Origin: Diogma glabrata
Taxonomy: Eukaryota > Arthropoda > Insecta > Diptera > Cylindrotomidae
NCBI GenBank assembly: GCA_963693315.1
Contig: OY856186.1
Location: forward strand, 288,105,826-288,169,825
DNA: 64,000 nt
Direction: 5' to 3'
The translations under genes were made by a program, and so were the position numbers. This document shows, piece by piece, positions 1 to 14,199 of the stretch; within the stretch, counting starts at the first letter, position 1; every line of letters starts with the position of its first letter. Under the pieces are notes generated by a model. That model was not told the origin of the DNA, did no database searches, and saw only the letters and a program-made list of their open reading frames with translations.

Positions 1-36
1 ACATATTCTAAACCCTATTACACAACACATTTTATT

Positions 37-1565
<1,529 letters not shown>

Positions 1566-2139
1566 ACAAATTATAACAGATCATATATTAACATAATTTA
1601 GTGAAAACATGATACACTCAGAAAACTACTCAAAAACCTCTCCATTTAGCGTTTCGAGAAAATATTACAAATTCATATTTCTTTCAAAATTCCAAATATA
1701 TTGTAAAAATTAAATAAAATCAAACTTTTTTCAAAATTCCAAAAATATTCCAAAAATTAGAATAAAATCAAATATATAAACTTTTTCTAAATTCCAATAA
1801 TATTCCAAAAATTCTTAAAAATTAAAACTTTTCCAAAATTCTAAAAATATTGCAAAAATCATTACAAAATCAAAATTGAAACTTTTTTCAAAATTCCAAA
1901 AATTATAATAAAATCAAAAATTTTAAATTTTTCAAAATTCTAAAAATATTCCAAAAATTCTTACAAAATCAAAAATTAAAACTTTTTCCAAAATTCTAAA
2001 AATATTGCAAAAATTATTACAAAATCAAAAATACAAACTTTTTTCAAAATTCCAAAAATATTTCAAAAACTATAACAAATTCAAAAATGCCCATGTCCAA
2101 TTTCATTTTCAATTACATTTACGTCATAAAAACAGCTAC

Positions 2140-2520
2140 ACTTTTTTTCCAAAAAATTGGCTAAAAAATAAATGAAATCATTTTTTGACACACTTGACAT
2201 TATTTTTTTGACAAACTTATAATGCCATAATACTCAATAATAATAATAAAATTTCATGTCATACAATTTATTAATTTTTTTGTTTTCCGAAAAATTGGGT
2301 AAAAAATTAAATAAAAATCTTTCTTTTGACACACTTGACAACATTTTTTCGACAAACTTATAATGCCATAATTCTCAATAATAATAATAAAAATTCATTT
2401 CAAACAAATAATTAATTTTATTTTTTTTTTCAAAAAATTGGGTAAAAAATAAATAAAAATCTTTCTTTTGACACACTTGACAACATTTTTTTGACAAACT
2501 TATAATGCAATAATCTAGTT
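2140..2520. repeat. Tandem ~125-bp units in left foldback arm
   Basis: Three units share TTTTGACACACTTGACA, a run of T, GACAAACTTATAATGC and a following CAATAATAATAATAAAAT. The right arm has about five inverted counterparts between 3595 and 4200, spaced about 130 bp. A third, separate copy of the family lies at 20850-21200. Confidence 0.75.
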
Positions 2521-4249
2521 TTTGATCTCACATACCAATCCCTACCATCAAGATTTCTCCAAATTCAATGTTCCTACTCGTATTCACTTAAAATGAACGT
2601 TTTTTAAGCCAAAAATATGAAAACTTGCTGTTTTTGACACAATTAATGATTTTTTTGACACACTTCCGGTACAGTTATCGAACACAGCGTCCTTTCGGAC
2701 CTGTCCCTTGAGTATACCTATTTTAAAAAAAAAATTCTTGAAATCCCTCCAGCGGTTGTCCCTGCAGCGTAGGTAATGACGGCCGGCAGACAAACATACA
2801 TTTTTTTTGCTCTCTTAGAATCAGTAGGTCCAAAACGTCGAGAAATGCCAAAAAAAGTAGGGGTAAGAATTTCACTTTTGGCTCATGAATGTAATACTTA
2901 GGTCTTTCAGACCGAAGTAAAACATGATCAGTAGTGACTAGTGTTAGTGCCACAAATGTAATTTGATGTATAATTTATTAAATTCAATTTGTGAAAAAAG
3001 AAGAAATATATATAAATAAATATATGGATGATGATAGTCTATCGATGGTATGCGCTACTAAATTTGTAATTTTGACCGATAGTGTGCAATTGAGTGAAAA
3101 TTACTGATATTATTTATGAATAAAAAAGGATGGTTTGGAAGGTGTACAAATTGGAAGTCATATTCAAAATGTTAGCTGTGATAAATTATTTCGGTCGGAA
3201 AGACCTAAGTATTAAATTCATGAGCTAAAAGTGAAATTCTTAACCCCACTTTTTTTGGCATTTCTCGACGTTTTAGGACCTACTGATTCTAAGAAAGCAA
3301 AAAACAATGTATGTCTGTCTGCCGGCCGGCCCGACGAAATATATTAAACGGCTGAAGGGATTTGAAAAATTTTGAATTCGAGAAATAGGTACACTCAATG
3401 GTAAGAGCCGAAAGAACGATGTGTTCGATAACTGTACCGGAAGTGTGTCAAAAAAATCGTCAAGTGTGTCAAAACAAGGAAATATGCATATTTTTTGCTT
3501 AAAAAACGTTCATTTTAAGTGATAATGAGTAGAAACAAAGAGTGGGGAGAAATCTGGATGGTCGGGATTGGTATGTGAGATCAAAAACTAGATTATTGCA
3601 TTATAAGTTTGTCAAAAAAATGTTGTCAAGTGTGTCAAAAGAAAGATTTTTATTTATTTTTTTACCCAATATTTTGGAAAAAAATAAAATGAATTATTTC
3701 TTGATATGAAATTTTATTATTATTATTGAGAATTATGGCATTATAAGTTTTACAAAAAAATGTTGTCAAGTGTGTCAAAAGAAAGATTTTTATTTATTTT
3801 TTTACCCAATTTTTCGGAAAAAATAAAATTAATTATTTGTATGACATGAAATTTTATTATTATTATTGAGAATTATAATTTTTTAAAAAAATATGTTGTC
3901 AAGTGTGTCAAAAGAAGGTTTTTTATTTATTTTATTACCCAATTTTATGAAAAAATAAAATTAATTATTTGTACGACATGAAATTTTATTATTAATATTG
4001 AGAATTATAAGTTAGTCAAAAAAATAATGTCAAGTGTGTCAAAAGTATGATTTTCGTTTATTTTTTTAGAAAAAAATAAAATTAGTTATTTGTATGAAAT
4101 GAAATGTATAATGGACATGAAATTATTATTATTGAGAATTTTATTGCATTATAAGTTTGTCAAAAAAATATTGTCAAGTGTGTCAAAAAAATGATTTCAT
4201 TTATTTTTTTAGATAATTTTTTGGAAAAAAAAATTTAGATGTTTGTTTA

Positions 4250-5230
4250 ACATGGAAATTTTTGAATTTGTTATAGCTTTTGAAATATTTTTGGAATTTT
4301 GGAAAAGTTTCAATTTTTGATTTTGTAAGAATTTTTGGGATATTTTTAAAATTTTGAAAAATTTTAAATTTTTGATTTTATTATAATTTTTATAATTTTG
4401 GAAAAAGTTTCAATTTTTGATATTGTTATAATTTTTGCAATATTTTTAGAGTTCTGGAAAAAGTTTGAATTTTTAAGAATTTTTGGAATATTATTAGAAT
4501 TTAGAAAAAGTTTAAATATTTGATTTTATTCTAATTTTTGGAATATTTTTAGAATTTTGAGAAAAAAAATAGAATTTTTGAATTTTATATATTTAAAAGA
4601 ATTTTGAAAAAAGTTTCAATTTTTGATTTTGTAATTTTTGGAATATTTGGAATATTTTTAGAATTTTGAAAAATTTTAAATTTTTTATTTTATTATAATT
4701 TTCATAATTTTGGAAAAAGTTTCAATTTTCGATGTTGTTATAATTTTTGCAATATTTTTAGAATTTTGGAAAAAGTTTGAATTTTTGAATTTTTAAGAAT
4801 TTTTGGAATATTATTAGGATTTAGAAAAAGTTTAAATATTTGATTTTATTCTAATTTTTGGAGTATTTTTAGAATTTTGAAAAAAAAAATAGAATTTTTG
4901 AATTTTATATATATTTTTAGAATTTTAAAAAAGTTTCAAGTTTTGATTTTGTAAGAATTTTTGGAATATTTTTAGAATTTTTAAAATTTTAAATTTTTGA
5001 TTTTATTATAATGTTTAGAAAAAGTTACAATTTTCGATTTTGTTATAATTTATGCAATATTTTTAGAGTTTTTGAAAAAAGTTTTAATCTTTGATTTTGT
5101 AATATTTTTTGAAATATTTTTAGAATTTTGTTTGAAAAAAGTTTGAATTTTTGATTTAATTTAATTTTTACAATTTTTTGGGAATTTTGAAAGAAATATG
5201 AATTTGTGATTTTGAAATATTTTCTTGAAA
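4250..5230. repeat. Degenerate AT-rich short tandem repeats in right foldback arm
   Basis: Repeats of about 50-60 bp follow the pattern TTTGATTTTATTATAATTTT, then GGAATATTTTTAGAATTTTG, then AAAAAGTTT. The inverted counterpart in the left arm occupies about 1660-2090. The array is imperfect and longer on this side, so unit number changed after the arms formed. Confidence 0.7.
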
Positions 5231-5511
5231 CGCTAAATGGAGAAGTTTTGAGCAGTTGTCTGATTGTATCATCTTTTCACTAAATTATGTTTATTTATGA
5301 TCTGTTATAATTTTCCGACAACGTATTGATGTTTCGTGTTAGTTTTGTAATAAATTTCTAAACAGAGATAAAAGCTACATGTACTTTAACAAAAAGTTAT
5401 GTTTGATATATATTGCTGCCCAAAACTAAAAACCATGTCCTCATAAAAGTTATTTGCCGAAAACTATATCAAAATCCTTAACCCAGACCGAAGTCTTGAT
5501 ATCTCAGAGCT

Positions 5512-5741
5512 GTGAGATTTCAGCCCCTCCATATTTTAATGTTGGATTGGATTTGTTTTGGGAAAAAAGGAATGGAATTGGCGTTGGTTGATGTTATGAC
5601 AACTGGACAGGTTCGTGAGGATGGAATACCAACTGTTAGTTTTATTTTGAGAGAAATTACAAAGGGAAATGTAACAATCATAGATTGGGATATTGATGAA
5701 CTATCAATTTACAATGGATCAACAATATTAATGTAAGCTCC
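5512..5741 (+). other. Unassigned 74-codon open frame, possible exon
   Basis: The frame from about 5536 onward has a balanced amino-acid make-up (GMELALVDVMTTGQV... then VTIIDWDIDELS) unlike the AT-rich noise around it. It runs into a good 5' splice site, AAT|GTAAGC, at about 5731-5736. That would suit an internal exon of a plus-strand gene. I do not recognise the protein family. The first 25 bp (5512-5537) match the end of the solo foldback arm at 20559-20583, so the apparent ATG at 5512 belongs to a repeat and is not a credible start. It could equally be a transposon coding remnant. Confidence 0.25.
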
Positions 5742-5744
5742 ATT

Positions 5745-7175
5745 TTTTTATTTGATTTTTTATAACTTTTGTGTTGGTTTCTTTTTGTATTAAATTATAT
5801 AGTTTTTGTTGTATTCAACCTTAACAAATTTATTTTGAAATAAGAGATTGCCCAGTTCAGACTCCCATTTATTTCTTTATTAAAGTCCAATTTTCTACAA
5901 CTTGTTTTTGAAAATTATAAATCCAATTTTAAAATATGCAACCATAGTTTGCTGTTCCACAGATGCATTCGATCAAACCACGCCAACGTAAGTAATAGAC
6001 ATTTTTCTATAAAGTTTTCTCCATTGCATATACATGTAATATCTGTAGCGGCGCGGCGTTGAACTCTAACATATTACTTATAGGGTTTAAACCCCATAAT
6101 CTCACCGAAAAGCTTAAAGTCTTGCTAAATTATAAGTTGAACTGCATACGAATATTTCAGATTGAATGCCAAAAAATAGATTTAAACAGACGTCAATAAA
6201 ATGTCGAAAAAATAGAAAGAAATCGTATTAAAAGTACATACGGTCGTTGTCACATAACACCAGCATCCACAATCAATGTGGATACAGGAGTAAGAGTGTC
6301 TGGTTTTAAAAAAAACAAATAGTTGTCTTAAGCCCTAAGTACAACAACAATATTTTAAGTCGAATATTTAGGATTGTAGCAGTTTAGCTCTTCTATATAT
6401 GTACATACATACTATACAGTACTGAAGTATATATTATCTGTAAAATCTATGTTCTATGACACCAAACTAACATCTGAATCCTACCAAAACATACAAAATG
6501 CTTTATGCAATAATAAACTCAGCCACACAAGGATGTCAATAAAAATTGTACTGCATTAGAAACAGTTTTACCGTTACCGTTACCGCGCTACACAAAAATA
6601 GGAACAGGATCAAAACGTTTAGTTAAAGAAAAATCAAGAAGACTACTGTCTTACCGCGAACATAAGATCTATATAGTTCTTCTAAACAGATACAAGAATA
6701 ACCATTCCCCCTATTTTTGAAATTACAGGACTGGTCCTTTTATTTGAGGGATTTTTTATTCGAAAAAAAAAGCAATAGAACTTTCAAAAAGTTTTTTTTT
6801 TCAAAATCGAATATAAGAACCGGTTCTTTTATTTGCGGTAATCGCCTTTTATGCCAAAAACCAATAGGCTTAAAAATATAAACTCTAATGATGTTAACGT
6901 GGTATCCCAACGAATTTCATTTCCACAGGAGAAAGTTTCAACACCTTTTCCATAGGAAGGCTACACTACGATTATATCTCGATTCTATCTATAAAATTTT
7001 AAAGACTTTTGATTGGTTAAATCTCCGAGCAAACTGCCATCTATAAACTAATTGTACAAAACTGAACTAAAACAAGAAAAATGCAACAATCAACATTGTA
7101 TAAATAGTTATAGTTTAGTATAGTTTTAACGTGAGAAAATTAGTTTCAATCATATTTATGTAAACGCAATTAATT
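5745..7175. other. Gene-free stretch
   Basis: Between the unassigned frame and the GGGCCTGATCAGG block I found no conserved frame, terminal inverted repeat or tandem array that I could defend. Confidence 0.5.
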
Positions 7176-7179
7176 CAGG

Positions 7180-7926
7180 GCGTGTTCAGGGCCTGGTCAG
7201 TCCTACAAGCGAAATCCCTATTAGGACAATCTGATGTGGGCCTGTTCCTGGCCTGATTTAGAATACCCTTTTAGGGTTTACCTTATTTGAATATATACGG
7301 CCCTGATCAGGTTTTTCGTATTTGACCCCTAACTGAAATTTCAATTGGCTAAAATTCACTAGAGATCCATTTTAGAAATATATAGTTAAAATCGTTTCAT
7401 GTATGTGTTAGTTATCGCTTCTCAGCTGAAAGACTATAATAATAGTGATTAAGGTGGTATGTATGTTTTAATTTTTTCCATTGTTTTATATTTTAATTTG
7501 ATTATTTTATGTATATAATATATAAATATATATCAGGGTCTGGTCCGGATATCCCAATCAGGGTCTGATCCGATTATCCTAATCAGGGTCTGATCCGGTA
7601 ATCCCAATCAGGATATGATAGGGCAAAAGCGTTGCACTCATGATCAGGGCCCTATCAGGCTGCCCTACCAATGCCTAATCCGGACTAGGGCAAACCTGAT
7701 CAGGACCTTACTTGAGCCCTGACAAATTTCTGCTCGGGATATATCATGATCTGCTCCGGATATCGCAATCAGGGTCTGATACGATTATCCCAATTAGGGT
7801 CTGATCCGGTAATCTCAATCAGAACCTGATAAGGCAGAAGCGTTACACTCAAGACCAATGCCTGATCCGGAGTAGGGCAAACCTGATCAGGTCCTTACTT
7901 GAGCCCTAAGAAATTTCTGCTCGGGT
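7180..7926. mobile_element. Degenerate repeat block of the CCTGATCAGG family
   Basis: Imperfect repeats of ATCAGGGTCTGATCCGG (about 25-30 bp unit) and GGGCCTGATCAGG-like palindromes fill the segment. The 14-mer AATTTCTGCTCGGG occurs at about 7725 and at the right end near 7913-7926. The same 14-mer bounds a compact related element at 24471-24853, where it forms clear terminal inverted repeats. This block therefore looks like one or two tandem or partly duplicated copies of that element. Confidence 0.65.
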
Positions 7927-9259
7927 TGCCAATAATCGATTTAGTGGCATATTTGTTAATCATGTGCGCATTGCTTTCCTCTATGATTACAGCGAAGATA
8001 TAGAGTAATATAAAGACCCGTTTCTTCGAGCAAGCGGGTCGCAATAGCGTACCATTACCAAGGAATAACTAAGATTGATGGTTTTACCGATGACTAAACA
8101 GTTCATTCGCCAGCTCTAGGAATCACCTCATCACCTGACTAGATACAAAGGGATTTTATTGCCAGTTTTACGTGATATTTCACGTTAACTTGTATGCCAA
8201 TAGCAGAGACTGGAGTGCGCGGGATTGTCTGGTAAATCAAAAATAAAAAAACTGATCCCTCCATGCGAGTGAACCTCATGTGATTTGCTGATATACTGAA
8301 CATTTTATAAACTCATTTTGCGTTGTCTTCAAGATTTTTAGTTGCTTATTATTGTGTAAATTAAAAAAATTGATAGTTAATTTGAAAACAGGTCGTTCGT
8401 ATAAATTGAGTTAGGTTTTGAATATTTATGCTATCATAATAATAAACAATGTATCGTATCGTGTCTTTTAAATTACATACCAAAAACTTAAACCGAATAT
8501 CATTTTCAGTTTATAATTTAATTCATTGATTTTGTAGTATTCTTTGAAAAATGAAAACTGAGAATAATCTTTATTTTTTGTCATATTCTGTTAACCAAAA
8601 TAATTAATAGTTTATCAATAACTTTAATGGTATAACTAAGTGTATGATCTACTCTATACGTTGTTCATAAAAATTGGTTGAAAATATTAATCCCAAAGGA
8701 TATATATCAAGAGGAACTTAATGGTTCATAAATAAACTAATTTAATCCATAATATTATACTAATCCCATCTTCATAAATCCAAAAACTATTATTTTAATT
8801 CGCTTCAAGTTAAATTCTATGAAAATTATTAAAGCACAATACTACCAGCTTTACATTTTCGAATATTTAAAAGTTAACGAAGACTTAGTTTTTCATACTT
8901 TACCTAAAATCCTATTCTACCTTATCGTTTGTGTTTTCTTACATTTTTGTTGTTATTTTATAATATAAATATGCTAAGAAATAATATAAATAAATAATTC
9001 ACTAGTTTTGCCAAAAATTTCAACAAGAAAATAAGAAAATTTTCATTTGAGTGTTAAATTTGGAAAATCTTCTAGCATATTTATAGTTTTAATAATGTTT
9101 GAATTGTGCATGTATATTAAAAAATATGTATTTTAGTGTAAACGGTTGGTATAAGTAAGTGTTAAAAATCTTTTTAGGTAAAATAACTTTTTTTTTCTTT
9201 TCTGAAAGCACGGGCCTCAGCTATTCTACACATCAACAGATTTTTTTCTAATCACTTAC
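7927..9259. other. Non-coding stretch downstream of SCAI exon 4
   Basis: It could be intron of SCAI on the minus strand, since further SCAI exons would lie at lower coordinates. I could not find them here. No other coding or repeat signal was seen. Confidence 0.4.
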
Positions 9260-10366
9260 CTATGTGTTAGAACAATTGGATTTGAGTCAGCATGTAATAC
9301 AGCAACAGCTGATTCAGCTTTTATGAAACCTTTAATTTCTTCAAGTACTAAATTCCATTCTAATTGATCTTCGGGCTCATAACTGAAATTATAATATAAA
9401 AATATAAAATATTCTATATCGATTGGATGAGATTATTCTGAACGTTTGTAATGTGACAAACCGCATAACTTACGTTGTTGTATATTCTTGGATTTGACGT
9501 TCTAGCTCCAGCACAAGCTCTCGAACCAATTTCATTTTCTTCAACAATAAACAAACAACTATAAATCTCGCATAATATCTTAATTTTTTTACCATTAAAT
9601 CGGGTCTAAAATTGATTAATTAAAGTTAGTTTATATAATTTTAACTAAAATACTTCATTTTTGTATTTATGATTTTTATATTGATTCTGTTCCAATTTCA
9701 TACGAATTTATTTACTAGTCTAGAAAAAACTTTAAATTTAATTAAGACATAAAATATTTTGAGGCAAAACAAATTAACATATATAACTGTAAAATAGTTT
9801 TGAATTTAGTGCAATTCCACAGTAGTTTACAGTTTGTTGAAAAACTTTGTTTAAATGCAGAATCGAATAAATCAATAATACATGAACACCAAATAAAAGA
9901 TAATAAATCGAAACTAACACTAACCGATCTTCCTTGATCGCTCTTGAATAATATGCGCGACCTCTAATTGCTGCATAAAATTGGTATGCTTCATTTAAAT
10001 AATTTGTTTCACTTGTACGTAAGCTGAAATGGAAGAAAGAATGAGAAATAATAACGGCATGTTAGGAACTTTGTGTTCTACTTACTAATAATGGTAATAA
10101 AGTTGTCCAATTTTACTAGCTATTTCACCAATCTGCCATCTTTTTAAACCATATTTTGAATCTAATACTAATCTATGCTGTTGTTGAAATTTCCATAATT
10201 TTGTATAAACATCAAATGTTCGTCCAAAATACGCTTGCCATTGTCGATGACCGTATTGTGGAAGATCACGCAAGCCATTAAATAATTGTTTTGATTTTTC
10301 TAATAAATGACAAAATTCCAATACTATTTTCCTATCCTGTTCTTCTGTTGAATCCATTTTAACCAT
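9260..10366 (-). CDS. SCAI: SCAI (suppressor of cancer cell invasion homologue), N-terminal exons
   Basis: Four minus-strand exons join in frame: 10366-10086, 10023-9925, 9605-9474 and 9382-9260. All have GT donors and AG acceptors. The protein starts MVKMDSTEE and continues through SKQLFNGLRDLPQYG, FGRTFDVYTKLWKFQQQHR, YGLKRWQIGEIASKIGQLYY, YLRTSETNYLNEAY, KKLRYYARFIVVCLLL and EDQLEWNLVLEEIKGFI, which match the N-terminal third of metazoan SCAI. That protein is a nuclear cofactor that represses MRTF/SRF transcription and acts in DNA-break repair. The Met at 10366 is upstream-most in the exon; one at 10357 is an alternative. Exon 4 ends in a good donor (GTAAGT), so the gene continues, but no later exon is visible within 9 kb. 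The remainder lies in a transposon-filled intron, outside the window, or is lost. Family assignment is very secure. Confidence 0.95.
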
Positions 10367-10739
10367 TTCCTCGTTATATCGAGAAAATAAGTGATTCTAT
10401 TAAATTGTGTTTTTTCTCGAATGCTAATAGCTAAGGCTACCACTACTACGTAGAAAAGTTGATTACTTTGATTTTGTTTGAAAATATATATTATTAACTG
10501 TAATTTTTAAATTTTCAAATAATTTAAAATAAAATATGAAAAACATTTGAAAAGCCGTTTGAGTTTGAATGTAAAACCTAAAACGAAAAGATATAAAAAA
10601 GGAATTGTTTTAGAAAACTAAATTATGATTTTCTTTTTTTTAGGTAGATTTCATATAAAAATCTACCTATTGCAATGTGCCTCATCTCGGAATTTCGGCA
10701 AAATTTTCGTGTCAAACGACTATATATTATGATAAGTGG

Positions 10740-11650
10740 AGACGGACAAATTTTCTGTACATGTGTGTTCTATTAATATCTTGGACAAGTTCGTGAATCA
10801 GCAAAATCCGACAGGTGGTTAAGAAACTAGAGGCTTTTTTCTAAAAAAATTTTTTTTAAAACCGTTATAACGGCCGTTTGGATACTGATATTTTAAAAAA
10901 AATTAACAAATTTAGAATTTTTGGAATCTTTTTTATCAATTTATTTTAAAAATAGTCCTCTGCAGTTAGAGGTTCCTGAGTGAGCGGCTCCAACAAAAAA
11001 GTTTGCAAAAAAACAACCGGCACTATTTTTTGAAACAACCGGCACTCTCACGGTTGCATTTGTAGAGCCAGATCAAAAACCCTTTTTTAAAAATGTGTGT
11101 TTTATTAATATCTTGGACAAGTTGGACAAATCAGCCAAATCCGACACATGGTTAAGAAACTAGAGGCTTTATACTAGAAAAAAAAGTCTGTTTTTTTAGA
11201 TCCGATATAACGGCCGTTTGGATATTAATATTTTTAAAAACTTTATAAATTTAGAATCTTTTCTATCAATTTTTTTCAACAAATAGACCTCTGCAGTAGG
11301 AGGTTTCTGAGTGAGCGGCTCCAACAAAAAAGCTTGTAAAACACAAAATGCGTTTGAATCAATCAGCACTCTCACGGTCGCATTTGTGGAGCCAGATCAA
11401 AAAACTTTTTTTAAAAATGTGTGTTATGAATAACTTGGACGAGTTTGTAAATCAGCAAAATCCAACACATGGTTAAGAAACTAGAGGCTTTATACTAGAA
11501 AAAAAGTTGGTTTTTTAAATCCGTTATAACGGCCGTCTGGATACTAATATTTTTAAAAACTTCATAAATTTAGAATCTGTGAGAGCATTTTAATTCATTT
11601 CTTATAAATATAAACCTCTGCAGTTAGAGGTTTTTGACTTGTCGGCTTCA
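10740..11650. repeat. Minisatellite of about 320-340 bp, about three units
   Basis: The markers AACGGCCGTTTGGA, CTCTGCAGTTAGAGGTT and GGTTAAGAAACTAGAGGCTTT each recur about three times. AACGGCCG starts at 10868, 11209 and 11528, giving spacings of 341 and 319 bp. The array lies inside the MITE-like element of 10630-12490. Confidence 0.85.
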
Positions 11651-11858
11651 ACAAAAAAGTTTGCAACAATCCCCAAGAACAACAATGTGCAAAAACCTTA
11701 TAACAGTCAATAAAAAAAAATAACAAGATTTGAATAGAAGAAAAAAACTTTTTTTTCTTAGAAATAAACTATTTTGATATTTTGCGGTAATTGGACGACA
11801 TATGATATAGAGTAGGTTTGCCGTGTGTTTTTCATATAGTGTCATACATTGTCACACA

Positions 11859-12262
11859 TATGAGCCGTTCACTGCACAACACGATTAACTCCATAAAACA
11901 AAATGTTGAGAAAATTGAGTTTTTTCAAAGGTCAAATAAATTTCGATATTTAGTAGTGTTAATCTTTATCATTCAGGAATGTTATTATAAACATAATTTA
12001 TTTAATTTTTAACTTTTTTAATTAGCTATTATAGTAGTAATTTAATTAGTATAATAGATATTATTAGTTTTTAATGTCAGGTTTTTAATAGTAATTTTTT
12101 AATGGTCAGACAAATTTTGACTTTTAATGGTGTTTATCTTAATTATTCAGGAAAGTTGTTTTTAACATAGAAAGTTATGACTATAGCAAGTACTTTGACA
12201 TTTAAATTTAAAATTTTCCAAAAAGTGGAGTTAGTCGGTCTGTGCAGTGAACGGCATATATG
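11859..12262. mobile_element. Nested inverted-repeat element
   Basis: GCCGTTCACTGCACA followed by GATTAACTCC near 11863-11892 recurs in reverse complement (GGAGTTAGTC ... TGTGCAGTGAACGGC) near 12226-12256. The segment between has no coding content. A target duplication is not clear (CATAT-like on both sides). Confidence 0.6.
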
Positions 12263-12490
12263 TTCTGTGGTAGATTTGATATTTGTTTGTTGCAAAATTG
12301 GATAAGATGTAGTTTTGCGTATATATAGCTAATTTTCTTTTTAAAGTTTGTTAGATATCTGTTTGTAATTAGTTTGTTTTGTTTAATTAAACTAATCTGA
12401 TACATAAGATTCTACTTGTACACAAAACTGTCTGATCTCGAAATCTACCTATTTCTAGCGCACATCTTGCAGCTTGGACTTTTTTAAGAT

Positions 12491-14199
12491 TTGGCATTGA
12501 TCCATTGTGTGTCTCAGTGTCTAATATAAAATATTGCATTTAGAGTTTTTTTTATATTAAGAAATAAGGCGACAAATTCATATTTAATCCATTTTGTAAT
12601 CGACCAACTAGTATTCACCACTCGTATCGTCAAGATGAATGATTAATTGTAATTTATAATAAAGCGATAAATCAAATTTTTTTTAAAAAAAATTCTAGTA
12701 ATCAAATACACAGATTTAAAATATTCAACCGAAAATTCTATACTTAACGTACTGATGATAGAATTTTCATTATTATTATCACATTTGGGTTACATATTTT
12801 CATTTTTTTATGATAATCAAAATCTTGTCACGTTTTTGGTTTTGTGAAAAAACAAAAAGCTTTGGTGGTACAAAATGATAGTTTAAAATATTTAGGGCGG
12901 GTGAGATTTTGTTTTTAAAAATTATCCACCATGTGTGACCTAGATAACATTTCTTAATATTGCATGCAAAATTATTTATATAGATGCATATATTGGACTT
13001 GAATAATAATTTAATTTATTGAATATTAATAATGTAGAAAATGGTGTATTGAACATAAATAATTAAACAATCTAGCCTTTAAAACAAATTATGTATCAAA
13101 AACCTGTTTACTTATTTAATCTTTAAGAGGTAACATGAAAATTAAATCTCACAAAAAATTATTTTTAATAGCAAAGATTTACATATAGTACCGATTTCGG
13201 CAGTCACATTCAAATTGTATTTTATTTTCATTTAAAATATCATTTACATTGACGAATCAAAAGTCTGTGCAACTATATTTTGAAACAAAACTGTTAGCCT
13301 TGGTCGATCGACGATATCACGATAGTTTTAATGATTGGAACACCACTCAACTAAATTTTAAAAACTCTAGTTATAATTTTTAAGGCCGCCATTTTTGAAA
13401 ACTTACAACTTTGAAAAATATGTGAAATTTGTTAAAATATGTGAATAACAGTAAATTATCAAAACACATGCGACCTTTAGGAATAAAATAACTGCTCGAA
13501 ACAGTTTTTGAGTAGAAATTTTACACATTCTATGAATTCACACAATAGTACTGACAAGAAAATTCAATGCAAAAAATCTTCATTCCAAAAAAGCTTTACA
13601 TTTAAAGTAAAAGCTACTTTTAAAAATTACAACTTCTGTCAAAAGCCGACACTTAGTCAAAGGTGGTAACTGCTATATATTTGCAGTTAGTAGACTGCCT
13701 AAATGACTTCCAATAAACATTTATAAGCTTCTGAATTGAGATCTTATAAAGCTAAATAGAGAGATTTTCGATAATATTTTCTGACTGAGTATAGATTCAA
13801 ATACCTGCAACTCATAGGAAAAAGTGTTAATTCACTTACAAGATAATTAATTAATTTCATTTACAAGATAACTCATTTACAAATTTCAAAAGAAAAATAA
13901 CCTCTGTTATATAAATGTGTATATTAATTACTCCAAGTCCACTGAACTGATCATCTCTTCTAGATAGGACTGTAAGGGATCTTGGTACGGCTAATTCTCC
14001 AACGAGATCTATGTTTTCTATACGAATCACCGCTTACTATTGCATGGAAACGTAGTAGTGGAATCAAATAATGTCATAAGTAGCAAGAAATTTTCGCTTG
14101 GGTTGTTTTGCACTGTTCTTCAAATGGAGGGGTATACTATCAATGAATTCACGCATTTCATAACTGCTTGCGTCTGCAGGGGAAAATTTTTGAATTTTT
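12491..14199. other. AT-rich gene-free stretch
   Basis: No conserved protein, terminal repeats or tandem array was recognised. The transition into retrotransposon coding sequence begins near 14200; some upstream retrotransposon sequence may extend left of that but is too decayed to read. Confidence 0.5.

Larger units (their letters stand above)
1569..5318. mobile_element. Foldback-type element with long inverted arms
   Basis: The outer 40 bases (AATTATAACAGATCATA... at about 1568) recur as reverse complement near 5270-5315, and the two halves remain inverted copies almost to the centre. The left arm is about 1569-2920 and the right arm about 3188-5318, around a spacer of about 270 bp. Each arm holds an outer block of degenerate 50-60 bp AT-rich direct repeats, a middle block of about 125-bp repeats containing TGACACACTTGAC, and an inner unique segment ending in the palindrome GGTCTTTCAGACC. 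Inverted arms built of tandem repeats resemble Drosophila FB elements. No transposase is encoded. The right arm is longer, with extra repeat units. No target duplication could be fixed. Confidence 0.75.
10630..12490. mobile_element. MITE-like element with hairpin terminus (copy 1)
   Basis: It begins with the hairpin GGTAGATTTCATATAAAAATC-TACC and ends with GAAATCTACCTATTTCTAGCG and GCTTGGACTTTTTT. The same two ends bound a shorter copy at 14980-15729, and a related hairpin occurs at 60835-60858. The inverted match between ends is short (TAGGTAGATTT). No protein is encoded; internal sequence differs greatly between copies because this one has acquired a minisatellite and a nested inverted repeat. 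Confidence 0.65.

Noticed and set aside
9205..9232. Possible fifth SCAI exon immediately after exon 4
   Set aside because: The implied intron would be only about 30 bases, too short, and the reading does not match the family's next segment.
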